Assembly: GCA_964428895.1 (NCBI GenBank)
Contig: CAYRZU010000057.1
Coordinates: 1-24,576, forward strand
Source: HyVt-337 sp964428895
Lineage (GTDB): Bacteria > Planctomycetota > Phycisphaerae > SM23-33
Direction of reading: 5' to 3'
DNA: 24,576 nt
This document shows positions 7,209 to 15,096 of this stretch, piece after piece. How positions within the stretch are numbered: the stretch's first letter is position 1; each line of letters opens with the position of its first letter. The notes beneath the pieces were generated by a model. The model was not told where the DNA came from. It worked only from the letters and a program-made list of their open reading frames with translations, and ran no database searches. The position numbers and the translations under genes were made by a program.

Positions 7209-9584
7209 ATGCCACGGAAGGCGCAGACCAACTCGAACGACTCAGGCCTGGATCAGGCCCCCTCGCAACGATTCATCCGATATGGCATGGTGATCGGGCT
7301 GTGCGCCCTGGTGGGGTTGGGGTGGATCAGCATGTTGACCTACTCGCCCACGGAATACGGTTCGGCGTGGCAGCAGCCCCCCTCGCCGGTTCGGAACTGG
7401 GCGGGCAAGGTCGGCGCGTTCGTGGCCCATACGCTCCGATATTGGCTGGGGGCGGGCACGTATATGGCGCTGGTGTTTGGGTCGGTCGCCGCGGGGGTGC
7501 TGATCGTCGGCGGCCGCGTGGGCGACTGGGTTTGGCGGCTGGCGGGTGTGCTGCTGCTGGTGGCGGCTACCAGCACGGGCCTGTATCTGCGTGATCCGGC
7601 GGGCGTTCAGTCCATGACGGAAGGGACGGCCGGCGTGCTGGGCTGCAGCGTGGGGAAACTGCTGTTGGATCAATTCGACGTCAAGGGCGCGTGGCTGGTG
7701 GTTGTGGCGGCGGGCTTCCTGGGCGTGATGTTCGCGGCGGATAAGTTGGTGTTGTCCTTGCCGGGCCTGGCCCGCCGAGCGGCAGGCCGAGCGATCGAAA
7801 TGCGGCAGGCGGCGTTGGAACGTCGCCGGGAGGCCCTGGCGGCCGCGGCGCCGGTGATCAAGCCCACCCGGGCGACCGCCGAGGCCCTGGCGGAGGCCAA
7901 GCCCACTGTCCGCGCCGTTCGCGAGAAGCTGGCTAAGGCCGCCCAAGCTGATAAGGCATCGTCGGACTCCGCGGCGGAACCCCCCAAGACGGCGGTTCGT
8001 CAAACTCCGGCCAAGCCCGCCAAGGCCAAGTCTGCCAAAGACGCATCGCTGGAAATGGACTTGCCATCGTCGGCGTTGCTGATCGAGGCCGAGACCGGCT
8101 ATATGGAATCGCAACAGGAAGTGGCCGACCTGAAGCAGCAGATCCTTCAGCAGACGCTCAACGACTTCAACGTGGCGGCCGAGGTGGTGGCGTTCCAGAC
8201 CGGGCCGGTCATCACCATGTTCGAGCTATCGCTGTCTCCGGGGGTGAAAGTCGCGCAGGTGGCGTCGTTGGCGACGGACATCGCTCGGTCGCTGGCTGTC
8301 TCGGGCGTGCGAGTCGTTCCCCACCTGTCCGGCCGCGACACCATCGGCATCGAAGTGCCCAACGATGATAAAGAGATCGTGCGCATCAAGCAATTGATGG
8401 AATTGGCCCCTGAGGCCGCCGATGAGATGCATCTGCCACTGTACCTGGGCAAGGACGCAGCCGGCGATGCTATCGTGGCCGACCTGGCGGCCATGCCTCA
8501 CATGCTGATCGCGGGCACGACCGGTTCGGGCAAGAGCGTGTGCATCAATAGCATCATTATGTCGCTCCTGATGACGCGGAATGCCAAGGACGTTCGGCTG
8601 ATCCTGGCCGACCCGAAGATGGTCGAGATGGCCGCCTTCGACGGCCTGCCGCACCTGCTGTGTCCGATCATCAACGACATGCGACGGGCCGAGGATATCC
8701 TGGAGTGGGCGACCATCAAGATGGACGAGCGATACGACCTCCTGAAGGAGGCCGGCGTCCGCAATATCGCCGGCTACAACCACCTCAAGCCGGACGAGCT
8801 CTACGAGCGGATGGGCACCACCGAGGATGAAGAGAAGGCCCGCATCCCCAAGCACATGGACTACTACGTCATCATTATCGACGAGCTCGCGGACCTGATC
8901 ATGACCTCCAGCAAGGAGGTTGAGACCTACATCATCCGAATCGCCCAGAAGGCTCGGGCGGTGGGCATCCACCTGATTCTGGCCACCCAACGGCCGAGCG
9001 TGAATGTGGTGACCGGTCTGATCAAGTCCAACATGCCGTGTCGGATCAGCTTCCAGGTGGCTTCTCGTCAAGAAAGCCGCATCGTGCTCGACCAGAACGG
9101 TGCCGAAATCCTACTCGGCAAGGGTGACATGCTAGTGATGCAGCCCGGGACCAGCCACGTTGTTCGCGCGCAGGGAACCTTCGTGGAAGAATCGGAAATC
9201 AGCAGCGTGGTCAAGAGCCTCAAGACCCCCGACGGGGCTCCCAGTTTCAATTCGGAGCTGATGGCGCTGAGCAGTCGGCCGGTCGGCGACGACGCGGACG
9301 GGACCTCCGGCGAGAAGGACGACCTGTTCAACCAGGCCGTCGAAGTGGTGCTAACGGCCCAGCGGGGCAGCGTGAGCCTGCTGCAGCGACGGTTGCAGAT
9401 CGGGTATGGTCGCGCCAGCCGCATCGTGGACCAAATGGCCGAGGCCGGCCTGCTGGGCGAATACAAAGGCTCCCAGGCTCGCGAGTGCACCATGACGCTG
9501 GAGGAGTGGCAGTCCTTCCAAGGCTCGGTCGCGGCGGATATATCCGGCGCATCAGCCGCAGACGGCACGCCCACCAGCGTGTAG
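7209..9584 (+). CDS. ftsK: DNA translocase FtsK/SpoIIIE family
   Basis: A membrane-anchored, ATP-driven double-stranded DNA pump that clears chromosome ends from the closing septum and promotes dimer resolution. The 791-residue protein has four predicted N-terminal helices (about 23-45, 80-101, 108-127, 160-177). A charged Ala/Lys/Pro-rich linker (about 185-290) follows, then the motor. Walker A GTTGSGKS is near residue 436 and Walker B VIIIDELADL near 555. LATQRPSVNVVTGLIKSN and LLGKGDMLV are typical family blocks. The C-terminal gamma winged helix (about 704-770, with VSLLQRRLQIGYGRASRIVD) reads KOPS-type orienting sequences in known members. The linker is short compared with E. coli FtsK and nearer to SpoIIIE/SftA size. 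The ATG at 7209 follows a CTGGAGA site. Last gene of the trpC-dut-ftsK run. Confidence 0.95.
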   Translation: MPRKAQTNSNDSGLDQAPSQRFIRYGMVIGLCALVGLGWISMLTYSPTEYGSAWQQPPSPVRNWAGKVGAFVAHTLRYWLGAGTYMALVFGSVAAGVLIVGGRVGDWVWRLAGVLLLVAATSTGLYLRDPAGVQSMTEGTAGVLGCSVGKLLLDQFDVKGAWLVVVAAGFLGVMFAADKLVLSLPGLARRAAGRAIEMRQAALERRREALAAAAPVIKPTRATAEALAEAKPTVRAVREKLAKAAQADKASSDSAAEPPKTAVRQTPAKPAKAKSAKDASLEMDLPSSALLIEAETGYMESQQEVADLKQQILQQTLNDFNVAAEVVAFQTGPVITMFELSLSPGVKVAQVASLATDIARSLAVSGVRVVPHLSGRDTIGIEVPNDDKEIVRIKQLMELAPEAADEMHLPLYLGKDAAGDAIVADLAAMPHMLIAGTTGSGKSVCINSIIMSLLMTRNAKDVRLILADPKMVEMAAFDGLPHLLCPIINDMRRAEDILEWATIKMDERYDLLKEAGVRNIAGYNHLKPDELYERMGTTEDEEKARIPKHMDYYVIIIDELADLIMTSSKEVETYIIRIAQKARAVGIHLILATQRPSVNVVTGLIKSNMPCRISFQVASRQESRIVLDQNGAEILLGKGDMLVMQPGTSHVVRAQGTFVEESEISSVVKSLKTPDGAPSFNSELMALSSRPVGDDADGTSGEKDDLFNQAVEVVLTAQRGSVSLLQRRLQIGYGRASRIVDQMAEAGLLGEYKGSQARECTMTLEEWQSFQGSVAADISGASAADGTPTSV

Positions 9585-9593
9585 CGCCCGCGC

Positions 9594-9650
9594 AGGCCAA
9601 CGACGTCCCTCTCCCCGAACGCGCCGCCCGTCGTGGTGCGGCCTTATTTC
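9594..9650 (+). terminator. Possible terminator after ftsK
   Basis: AGGCC (9594-9598) and ACGACG (9600-9605) can pair with CGTCGT (9629-9634) and GGCCT (9640-9644), leaving an asymmetric internal loop, and TTATTTC follows. The loop is long (23 bases) and the T run is broken, so efficiency is doubtful. It lies in the 136-base gap between the convergent ftsK and dapA genes. Confidence 0.3.
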
Positions 9651-9720
9651 GATAGTCCGGCATACGTCGAACCAAGGCCACCTCGCCTATAGCTCAGGGG
9701 ATATGGCGTAGTGAGCGACC

Positions 9721-10599
9721 CTAGACGTCGAAGGGCTTGAGCATCGCCATTAGGTTGGGTAGGTATTGCTCGTCCAGAGGCACCAGGGGCAGGCGGATTT
9801 CCGGGCCGATCATTCCCGTCGCGGCCATCATGGCTTTGATGGGGATGGGGTTGGTCTCGACGAAGATGCCCTTGAAGAGCGGGAAGAGCTTGGTGTGCTG
9901 GGCGGTGGCGGCCTGGAAGTGGCCGGCCAGGGCCAGGTCGGTCAGTTGGCGGACCTCGGCGGGCAGGATGTTGGCCAGCACGCTGATCACGCCCGAGCCG
10001 CCGGCCGAGCAGATCGGCAGCGTCAGGGAATCGTCCCCGGAGAGAATGGTGATGTCGCAGGCGGCAGCCAGGGCGCTGGCAACGTCCAGCTTGCCGGTGG
10101 CTTCCTTGACGGCGATGACGGGGTCGATCTCCTCGAACATCTTCACCATGGTTTCGACGGTCATTTCGATCGAAGTCCGGCCGGGGATGTTATAGAGCAC
10201 AATGGGCAGGTCGGCGTCGGCGATACGCTGGATGTGCTCGAACATGCCGCGTTGGGGGGGCTTGTTGTAGTAGGGGTTGACGATCAGGCAGGCGTCGGCG
10301 CCGGCATCCTTGGCGTGGGTGGTCAGTCGGACGGCCTCGGCGGTGGAGTTGCTGCCGGTGCCGGCGATGACGGGCGCGCGGCCGGCGGCTTTCTCGACGG
10401 TGAAGGCGACGACCTTGTTGTGCTCGTCGTGGCTGAGCGTGGGTGATTCACCCGTTGTCCCGCAGGGGACGAGGCCTTGCGTGCCGGCGGCGATGTGCAT
10501 CTCGATGAGCTTGCCCAGCGCGGGGTAATCCACCTGGCCGTCGGCGAACGGCGTTACGATTGCGACCATCGATCCCTGTAATTGAAGCTTGCTGCCCAT
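9721..10599 (-). CDS. dapA: 4-hydroxy-tetrahydrodipicolinate synthase
   Basis: Condenses pyruvate with aspartate semialdehyde, the first committed step of the diaminopimelate/lysine pathway, in the cytosol. The 292-residue length is typical. Visible active-site features are CGTTGESPTL (46-55, threonines of the proton relay), VNPYYNKP (107-114), LYNIPGRT (135-142, with Tyr136 and Arg141) and VIAVKEATG (161-169), where Lys165 forms the Schiff base with pyruvate. This set separates DapA from relatives such as N-acetylneuraminate lyase, though paralogous aldolases cannot be fully excluded. The ATG at 10599 has GAAGGTG about 5 bases upstream. A good promoter lies just before it, overlapping the end of the metallophosphoesterase gene. 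Confidence 0.93.
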   Translation of the reverse strand: MGSKLQLQGSMVAIVTPFADGQVDYPALGKLIEMHIAAGTQGLVPCGTTGESPTLSHDEHNKVVAFTVEKAAGRAPVIAGTGSNSTAEAVRLTTHAKDAGADACLIVNPYYNKPPQRGMFEHIQRIADADLPIVLYNIPGRTSIEMTVETMVKMFEEIDPVIAVKEATGKLDVASALAAACDITILSGDDSLTLPICSAGGSGVISVLANILPAEVRQLTDLALAGHFQAATAQHTKLFPLFKGIFVETNPIPIKAMMAATGMIGPEIRLPLVPLDEQYLPNLMAMLKPFDV

Positions 10600-10634
10600 G
10601 GTGTCACCTTCTGACGGGAGTGATTGTGTTTCCA

Positions 10635-10649
10635 GGCGGCTTGGCCGCC
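10635..10649 (-). other. Hairpin at the start of the dapA leader
   Basis: GGCGGC (10635-10640) and GCCGCC (10644-10649) form a perfect 6-pair stem with a 3-base loop. It lies right at the predicted transcription start of dapA and some 35 bases before its start codon. No T run follows in the minus direction, so it is not an obvious terminator for the upstream gene. Confidence 0.4.
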
Positions 10650-10653
10650 GGAG

Positions 10654-10682
10654 ATTCTATTGTCGCCGAGCGAAGATGACAA
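10654..10682 (-). promoter_or_regulatory. Sigma-70-type promoter of dapA
   Basis: On the minus strand, TTGTCA (10682-10677) and TAGAAT (10659-10654) are separated by exactly 17 bases, a near-consensus pair. It begins 4 bases beyond the stop codon of the metallophosphoesterase gene, so dapA probably has its own start of transcription even though the two genes share a strand. Confidence 0.65.
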
Positions 10683-10685
10683 CCT

Positions 10686-11549
10686 TCAAGCGGAACCGTC
10701 GTCGGCGGGGTGGAGCGTCAAGACGGTCAGTTCGGGCGGGCAGTGGAAGCGAATGGGCAAGCCCACTGTGCCGAGCCCGCGTGAGATGTAGACGGGGCAG
10801 TGGGGGCCCACGACCAGCCCGGCGGCGTATTTGTGGTGGCGGACGGGCAGGGCGACCGGGCCGCGGCCCCACAAATGCACCTGTCCGCCGTGCGTGTGGC
10901 CGGAGAGCATGAGGTCGATCCGGAGGTCACCTGGGAGGTCTTCGGCGGCGTCGGGGTTGTGACACAGCAGGATACGGGGGGTGGCGGGGTCGACGCCGGC
11001 CAGGGAGGCGCGGACGTCCGGGTCGCCCTTGCGCCAGTCGTCAATGCCAGCCAAGCAGATCGTCTGGTTGTCGCGGCTCAGCAGGCGGCGATCGTTGACG
11101 AGGCAATCGACGCCGGCCTGGGTCAATACGGTCAGAGCGGCCTGGCCGTGGCGGCAGTCGTGGTTGCCCCTGACGGCGAAGACGCCCAAGGGAGCGGTCA
11201 GGCGGCGGAGCGTGTCGACGGCGTCGGCGGGTCGCTCGGCGCTCTCCGAGAGCGTGTCTCCGGTCAGGACGATAAGGTCGCAGTGGGCGGCGAGGGCGGC
11301 GTCGACGACTTTGTTGAGTCGGTCCAACTGTCGCGGGGGGCGGGCATGGGGGTCGGCCAGTAGGGCAATTCGCGCGCCGTCCCAAACCGGGGGCAGATCG
11401 CAGATCGGCACGTCGACGTGGACGATCTCAAGTTGCGTGGCTTCTCTCAGAGCCCGGCGCAGACCCCCGCCCAGTGTAATCAAGATGACCACGCCGATCG
11501 CTTTGAGCGTATCGAGCAGCGTGAAGCTTCTGGTGGTTCGGTTGGTCAT
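10686..11549 (-). CDS. Membrane-anchored metallophosphoesterase (YaeI-like)
   Basis: A calcineurin-like phosphoesterase of about 287 residues from the ATG at 11549. Metal-binding motifs appear in order: ADPHA (65-69, with Asp66 and His68), TGDT (96-99, Asp98), GNHD (128-131), CHNPD (196-200) and SGHTHGGQV (216-224). The order and the ending GLGTVGLPIRFHCPPE match the group that includes YaeI and YkuE, proposed to act on lipid-linked phosphates such as UDP-diacylglucosamine. The substrate cannot be read from the sequence. A hydrophobic helix at about 11-30 suggests an N-terminal anchor. The start is uncertain: the frame is open to a TTG at 11627, an ATG lies at 11582, and none has a clear ribosome site. 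The 11549 start places the anchor helix normally. Divergent from rpsA. Confidence 0.85.
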   Translation of the reverse strand: MTNRTTRSFTLLDTLKAIGVVILITLGGGLRRALREATQLEIVHVDVPICDLPPVWDGARIALLADPHARPPRQLDRLNKVVDAALAAHCDLIVLTGDTLSESAERPADAVDTLRRLTAPLGVFAVRGNHDCRHGQAALTVLTQAGVDCLVNDRRLLSRDNQTICLAGIDDWRKGDPDVRASLAGVDPATPRILLCHNPDAAEDLPGDLRIDLMLSGHTHGGQVHLWGRGPVALPVRHHKYAAGLVVGPHCPVYISRGLGTVGLPIRFHCPPELTVLTLHPADDGSA

Positions 11550-11634
11550 GCGGTCGGCCCGCCCGGTGGGTTCTGACAGCATACCGCAGAAGCCCGATCG
11601 CCCGCTACGGGGGTGTTGGGCGGCCAATTATCGG

Positions 11635-11663
11635 TTGCTCGGGGAGGCCGGGGGGCCTACAAT
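11635..11663 (+). promoter_or_regulatory. Sigma-70-type promoter of rpsA
   Basis: TTGCTC (11635-11640) and TACAAT (11658-11663) are separated by exactly 17 bases. Transcription would begin near 11670, giving a leader of about 146 bases before the rpsA ATG. The upstream metallophosphoesterase gene is on the other strand, so rpsA needs its own promoter here. Confidence 0.6.
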
Positions 11664-11674
11664 TCCGGATTCAC

Positions 11675-11713
11675 GTTGCGAGGTGCAACGGGTTCGGCCG
11701 GGTCGTCCGGCCG
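11675..11713 (+). other. Two hairpins at the 5' end of the rpsA leader
   Basis: GTTGC (11675-11679) pairs with GCAAC (11685-11689) around a GAGGT loop. CGGCCGG (11695-11701) pairs perfectly with CCGGCCG (11707-11713) around a GTCGT loop. Both sit within about 45 bases of the predicted transcription start and far upstream of the ribosome site. They could stabilise the mRNA or take part in autoregulation by S1, which is known for rpsA in other bacteria; no specific fold is recognised. Confidence 0.4.
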
Positions 11714-11815
11714 CCCAACCGCTGGGTGACATGCGGGCGCGCCGCCTGAATGAACGGCATTGAGGAGTTTTCGGCGTGACAGGACGAAGTAAGTAGGGAA
11801 ACAGGAAGCAATTTC

Positions 11816-13765
11816 ATGGTTGATGAGAATTTGATTCAATCCCTGAGCGTCAGCGACGAGGACGTTCAGAAGCAGTTGGCAGGGGCGTTCGGCGAGGGGT
11901 TCAACCTCGATTCATTCTCCCAGATGGTCTCCGAAAAGACCACGCATGAAGTGGGCTCGATTCTCAAGGGCCGCATCATCAGCGTGATTGGCGACCAGGT
12001 GATTGTCGAGGTGGGCCTCAAGAGCGAAGGCGCCGTGGACATTCGCGAGTTCAACGATCCGGCCGAAGCCGTAGTCGGCGGCGAGATCGAAGTGCTCCTG
12101 GAAGAAGTCGAGACCGAAGGCGAGCTGGTGGTGCTCTCGAAGCGCAAGGCCGACCGCATTCGCGGATGGGAGTTCATCCTCAAGAACAAAGCCGAAGGCG
12201 ACAACGTCACCGGCAAGGTCACCCGGAAGATCAAGGGCGGCCTGCTGGTCGACATCGGCGTTCCGGCGTTCCTGCCGGCCAGCCAGGTCGACATTCGTCG
12301 TCCGGGCGACATCAGCGAATACATCGGCAAGGAGATCGAAGCGCAGATCCTCAAGATCGACGAGGATCGCCGCAACATTGTGGTCTCCCGCCGGAAGTTG
12401 CTGGAGCACCAGCGCAGTGCGGCCAAGGAACAACTCATGGCGGAGTTGGAAGAAGGCCAGACCCGCGCCGGCGTGGTCAAGAACATCGCCGACTTCGGCG
12501 TGTTCGTGGACCTTGGTGGCTTGGACGGGCTGTTGCACATTACCGACATGAGCTGGGGCCGCATCGGCCATCCGTCGGAAATGGTCAAGATGGACCAGCC
12601 CATCGAGGTCAAGGTCCTCAACGTCGACCGCGAGAAGGAAAAGGTCGCCCTGGGCCTCAAGCAGCTTACCGAGAACCCGTGGCAGCGCGTCGAGGAGAAG
12701 TACCCGGTGGGCACGCGGGTGACGGGCAACGTGGTCTCGATCATGAGCTACGGCGCCTTCGTGAAGCTGGAGGAAGGCCTGGAAGGTCTGGTGCACATCT
12801 CCGAGATGAGCTGGACCCGCCGGATCAGCCACCCGTCCGAAATCGTCAAGGAAGCCGACGAGGTCAGCGTGGTGGTCCTGGATATCGACAAGGACAAGCA
12901 GGAAATTTCCCTGGGCATGAAGCAGGCCGAGGAGAACCCCTGGTCGGTGGTCAAGGATAAGTACCCTCCGGGAACGGTGGTCACCGGGAGCGTGCAGAAC
13001 ATGACGAGCTTCGGCGCGTTCGTGGAAATCGAGCCGGGCATCGACGGCATGTTGCACGTATCGGATATGTCGTGGACGCGGAAGATCAGCCATCCGTCGG
13101 AGATGCTCAAGAAGTCCGAAGAGCTCCAGTGCGTGGTGCTGGCGGTCGACGAAGAGAAGATGCGCGTCTCGCTGGGTCTGAAGCAACTGAGCGAGGACCC
13201 CTGGCTGCGGATGATCCCCGAGAACTACCTGCCCGGTCAGATCGTTCAGGGCAAGGTCACCAAGATTACCAACTTCGGCGTGTTTGTCGAGCTGGAAGAG
13301 GGCCTCGAGGGCCTGCTGCACGTCAGCGAGTTGGCTGAGCACAAGGTCAACAACCCCCAAGACGTGGTCAAGCCCGGCGATGAGCTGGAGGTCAAGATTC
13401 TGCGTGTCGACGGCGATGAGCGGAAGATCGGCCTGAGCCTACGTCGCGCCCAGCGCGGCGAGGATGGCTACGTCGAAGCCGACGAGCCGAGAATCGGCGA
13501 CGACGAGTCCGGTCAGCCGGTCAAGCGTCGTGGCGGCCTGGCGGTCGCAGGTGGCGGCTTGGGTGGTTTGGGCGACCAGATTATCTCGGCGGTCCGCAAC
13601 GGCGACGAAGCCCCCGGCGAAGCTGCGGCCGAGGAAGCTCCCGCTGAAGCCCCGGCTGCTGAGGAAGCTCCGGCAGCAGAAGAAGCTCCCGCTGAGGAGA
13701 CCCCGGCTGCCGAAGAAGCTCCCGCGGCTGACGCCGATGCCGAGGAAGCCAAAGACGGCGAATAG
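11816..13765 (+). CDS. rpsA: 30S ribosomal protein S1
   Basis: Binds mRNA on the small ribosomal subunit and helps unfold and place transcripts for initiation. The 649-residue protein has six S1 (OB-fold) repeats at about 46-113, 127-195, 214-283, 299-368, 386-455 and 474-543, the full set of Gram-negative-type S1. The third to sixth carry clear FGxFV and GLLHISEMSW-like cores. The first two are more diverged, as expected for the ribosome-docking domains. After the last repeat comes a spacer (544-600) with a basic KRRGG patch and a Gly-rich stretch, then an acidic Ala/Glu/Pro tail to the end. This tail makes the protein longer than E. coli S1 (557). The ATG at 11816 follows AGGAAG. It has its own promoter and terminator. 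Confidence 0.96.
   Translation: MVDENLIQSLSVSDEDVQKQLAGAFGEGFNLDSFSQMVSEKTTHEVGSILKGRIISVIGDQVIVEVGLKSEGAVDIREFNDPAEAVVGGEIEVLLEEVETEGELVVLSKRKADRIRGWEFILKNKAEGDNVTGKVTRKIKGGLLVDIGVPAFLPASQVDIRRPGDISEYIGKEIEAQILKIDEDRRNIVVSRRKLLEHQRSAAKEQLMAELEEGQTRAGVVKNIADFGVFVDLGGLDGLLHITDMSWGRIGHPSEMVKMDQPIEVKVLNVDREKEKVALGLKQLTENPWQRVEEKYPVGTRVTGNVVSIMSYGAFVKLEEGLEGLVHISEMSWTRRISHPSEIVKEADEVSVVVLDIDKDKQEISLGMKQAEENPWSVVKDKYPPGTVVTGSVQNMTSFGAFVEIEPGIDGMLHVSDMSWTRKISHPSEMLKKSEELQCVVLAVDEEKMRVSLGLKQLSEDPWLRMIPENYLPGQIVQGKVTKITNFGVFVELEEGLEGLLHVSELAEHKVNNPQDVVKPGDELEVKILRVDGDERKIGLSLRRAQRGEDGYVEADEPRIGDDESGQPVKRRGGLAVAGGGLGGLGDQIISAVRNGDEAPGEAAAEEAPAEAPAAEEAPAAEEAPAEETPAAEEAPAADADAEEAKDGE
13631..13735 (+). 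repeat. Degenerate tandem repeat coding the acidic EEAPA tail of S1
   Basis: Residues 606-640 of S1 are built from imperfect copies of a 5-10 residue unit, EEAPA(E/A)(A/E), in the order EEAPAEAPAA, EEAPAA, EEAPAEETPAA, EEAPAA. At the DNA level, variants of GAGGAAGCTCCCGCTGA recur with silent and missense differences. Such repeats can expand or contract by slippage, so tail length may vary between strains. Confidence 0.7.
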
Positions 13766-13782
13766 CCGACTGAGCAAGTCGG
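13766..13782 (+). other. Small hairpin directly after the rpsA stop codon
   Basis: CCGACT (13766-13771) pairs with AGTCGG (13777-13782) around GAGCA. It starts at the base after the stop and precedes the main terminator by 15 bases. It may protect the mRNA end or assist termination. Confidence 0.4.
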
Positions 13783-13797
13783 GCAAACTGTAGTTTC

Positions 13798-13828
13798 AAA
13801 GCCCCGGTCGATATCGGCCGGGGCTTTT
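13798..13828 (+). terminator. Rho-independent terminator of rpsA
   Basis: AAAGCCCCGG (13798-13807) and CCGGGGCTTT (13818-13827) form a perfect 10-pair stem around a 10-base loop, and the 3' arm runs into TTTT. This is the clearest terminator in the window. It separates rpsA from the sigma-factor gene. Confidence 0.85.
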
Positions 13829-13960
13829 GTATGCGCCAAGATGTTCGGGGGGTGTAAGTCGTGACCTTCAAGGGGATTGGGCGCCGGATGTTTTCACCGG
13901 GGATTCCGGCGGTTCGTTAAGTGCCCCCCGGAACTAGCCGAAACCAAGTAATGGCAGTTA

Positions 13961-13993
13961 GGCGGTTTGCGGGCGTACCCGCACCAGGCCGCC
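13961..13993 (+). other. Two-part stem just upstream of the sigma-factor ribosome site
   Basis: Outer GGCGG (13961-13965) can pair with CCGCC (13989-13993), and inner GCGGG (13969-13973) with CCCGC (13978-13982). The ribosome site GAGGAGAGG (14002-14010) lies just after the structure, so the fold would leave it free but close. A control role on translation is possible and untested. Confidence 0.3.
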
Positions 13994-14013
13994 GGAGGAT
14001 TTGAGGAGAGGAT

Positions 14014-14829
14014 ATGTCCCCCCGTGCGCCAAGCGAATTGACGTGGTACCTGGAGCACATCAAGTCGGCGGAGCTGCTGACAGCCAAGCAGGAGAAGCAG
14101 CTTGCCCGCCTGATCCAGGAACACAGCGACATTGTCGCCCGTGAGCGGATGATCCACTGCAATCTGCGCCTGGTGGTGAAGATCGCCAGCGAGTACACCC
14201 GCAAGGGCATGACGCTGTCGGACTTGGTGGCTGAGGGGAACCTGGGGCTGATTCGAGCGGTGGAGCAGTTCGACCCGGACGCGGGTGTCCGGTTCAGCAC
14301 CTACGCGGTCTGGTGGATCAAACAAGCGATCAAGCAGGCGCTGCACAATGCGGGGCATCCCATCCACGTGCCGGAGTACCTGGCCAAGCTGATCGGCAAG
14401 TGGCGGCGGGCGGCGGCGTTGATGGCGACCGAACTGGGGCGTGCGCCCGAGCCGGAAGAGATCGCCGCCCATATGAATTTGAGCCCCAAGAAGCTGGAAG
14501 TGATCCTGGAGGGCCTGCGAGCGGTCAACGCGCCCACGCAGATCGACAGCGAGGATTCCGATGCCGCGTCGGAAATGATCGCCGACGAGGATGGCGAATC
14601 GCCCGATCAGCACCTGTTGGACGCCTCCAACGCGCCGATGGTCCGGAACATGCTGGCCAAGCTCGACGAGCGTGAACGGCGGATTCTGGAGCTTCGGTTC
14701 GGCCTGGACGGGCACGAAGGGCCGCAGCGGACGTACAAAGAAGTGGGGAAGATTGTGGGTCTGACGCGCGCGAGAATTCGCCAGCTCGAAAAGGAGGCGC
14801 TTCAGAAGCTTCGGGCATTGTCCGAATAG
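14014..14829 (+). CDS. RNA polymerase sigma factor, sigma-70 family (RpoD/RpoS-like)
   Basis: Directs RNA polymerase to promoters. At 271 residues it lacks region 1.1 and the long non-conserved insert of E. coli RpoD. Region 1.2 is at about 7-38. Region 2 (about 44-110) includes the core-binding LVAEGNLGLIRAVEQFDP and the -10-reading GVRFSTYAVWWIKQAI. Region 3 (about 114-165) starts HPIHVPEY, and region 4 (about 210-270) has ERERRILELRFGLDG and the helix-turn-helix TYKEVGKIVGLTRARIRQLE. The motifs fit a group 1 or 2 factor, not an ECF or FliA type. An acidic linker (180-205) joins regions 3 and 4. Whether this is the main factor or a stationary-phase-like one cannot be decided here. GAGGAGAGG precedes the ATG. 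It has its own terminator downstream. Confidence 0.92.
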   Translation: MSPRAPSELTWYLEHIKSAELLTAKQEKQLARLIQEHSDIVARERMIHCNLRLVVKIASEYTRKGMTLSDLVAEGNLGLIRAVEQFDPDAGVRFSTYAVWWIKQAIKQALHNAGHPIHVPEYLAKLIGKWRRAAALMATELGRAPEPEEIAAHMNLSPKKLEVILEGLRAVNAPTQIDSEDSDAASEMIADEDGESPDQHLLDASNAPMVRNMLAKLDERERRILELRFGLDGHEGPQRTYKEVGKIVGLTRARIRQLEKEALQKLRALSE

Positions 14830-14929
14830 GTTGGCGTAGATGAATCTCCGCATTCGTCTTGCACACCATCTCGGTGTTATCGTGGGCCGGGTCATTAACT
14901 CCGTCGACCTTCCGCCCCGATTTCCATAG

Positions 14930-14963
14930 ACCCGGGCCGTCGGAGGGCGGCCTGGGTTTCTTT
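14930..14963 (+). terminator. Rho-independent terminator of the sigma-factor gene
   Basis: ACCCGGGCCGTC (14930-14941) and GGCGGCCTGGGT (14946-14957) form a 12-pair stem with two G-U pairs around a GGAG tetraloop, followed by TTTCTTT. The rest of the 267-base gap up to the serpin gene shows no convincing promoter or coding sequence. Confidence 0.75.
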
Positions 14964-15096
14964 CTGCGCCGACGCGGGGGTAGCGGGGGGTGTCTTCAGC
15001 CGGTAAGCTCCACGATAGCATGGAACCAGCGGGGTGGTTGCGCGTCTGGATAATCAGGCGGCAGGGCCGGTGCCGGGTACTCTCGTGGAGACGATC

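Noticed and set aside
9685..9718. tRNA-like 5' half (CCTATAGCTCAGGGGAT) between ftsK and dapA
   Set aside because: It resembles the first arm of a tRNA, but the D loop would be far too long and there is no anticodon or T arm before the dapA coding region begins at 9721. A degenerate tRNA remnant cannot be excluded but is not supported.
11912..13360. Long minus-strand open frame opposite rpsA
   Set aside because: It mirrors the S1 repeats (recurring HLGDV/HVRNVQ-like segments) and has no ribosome site or family; rpsA is certain.
15034..15096. GTG start for the serpin at 15034
   Set aside because: It would bury the signal peptide behind 21 residues; the ATG at 15097 has a ribosome site.
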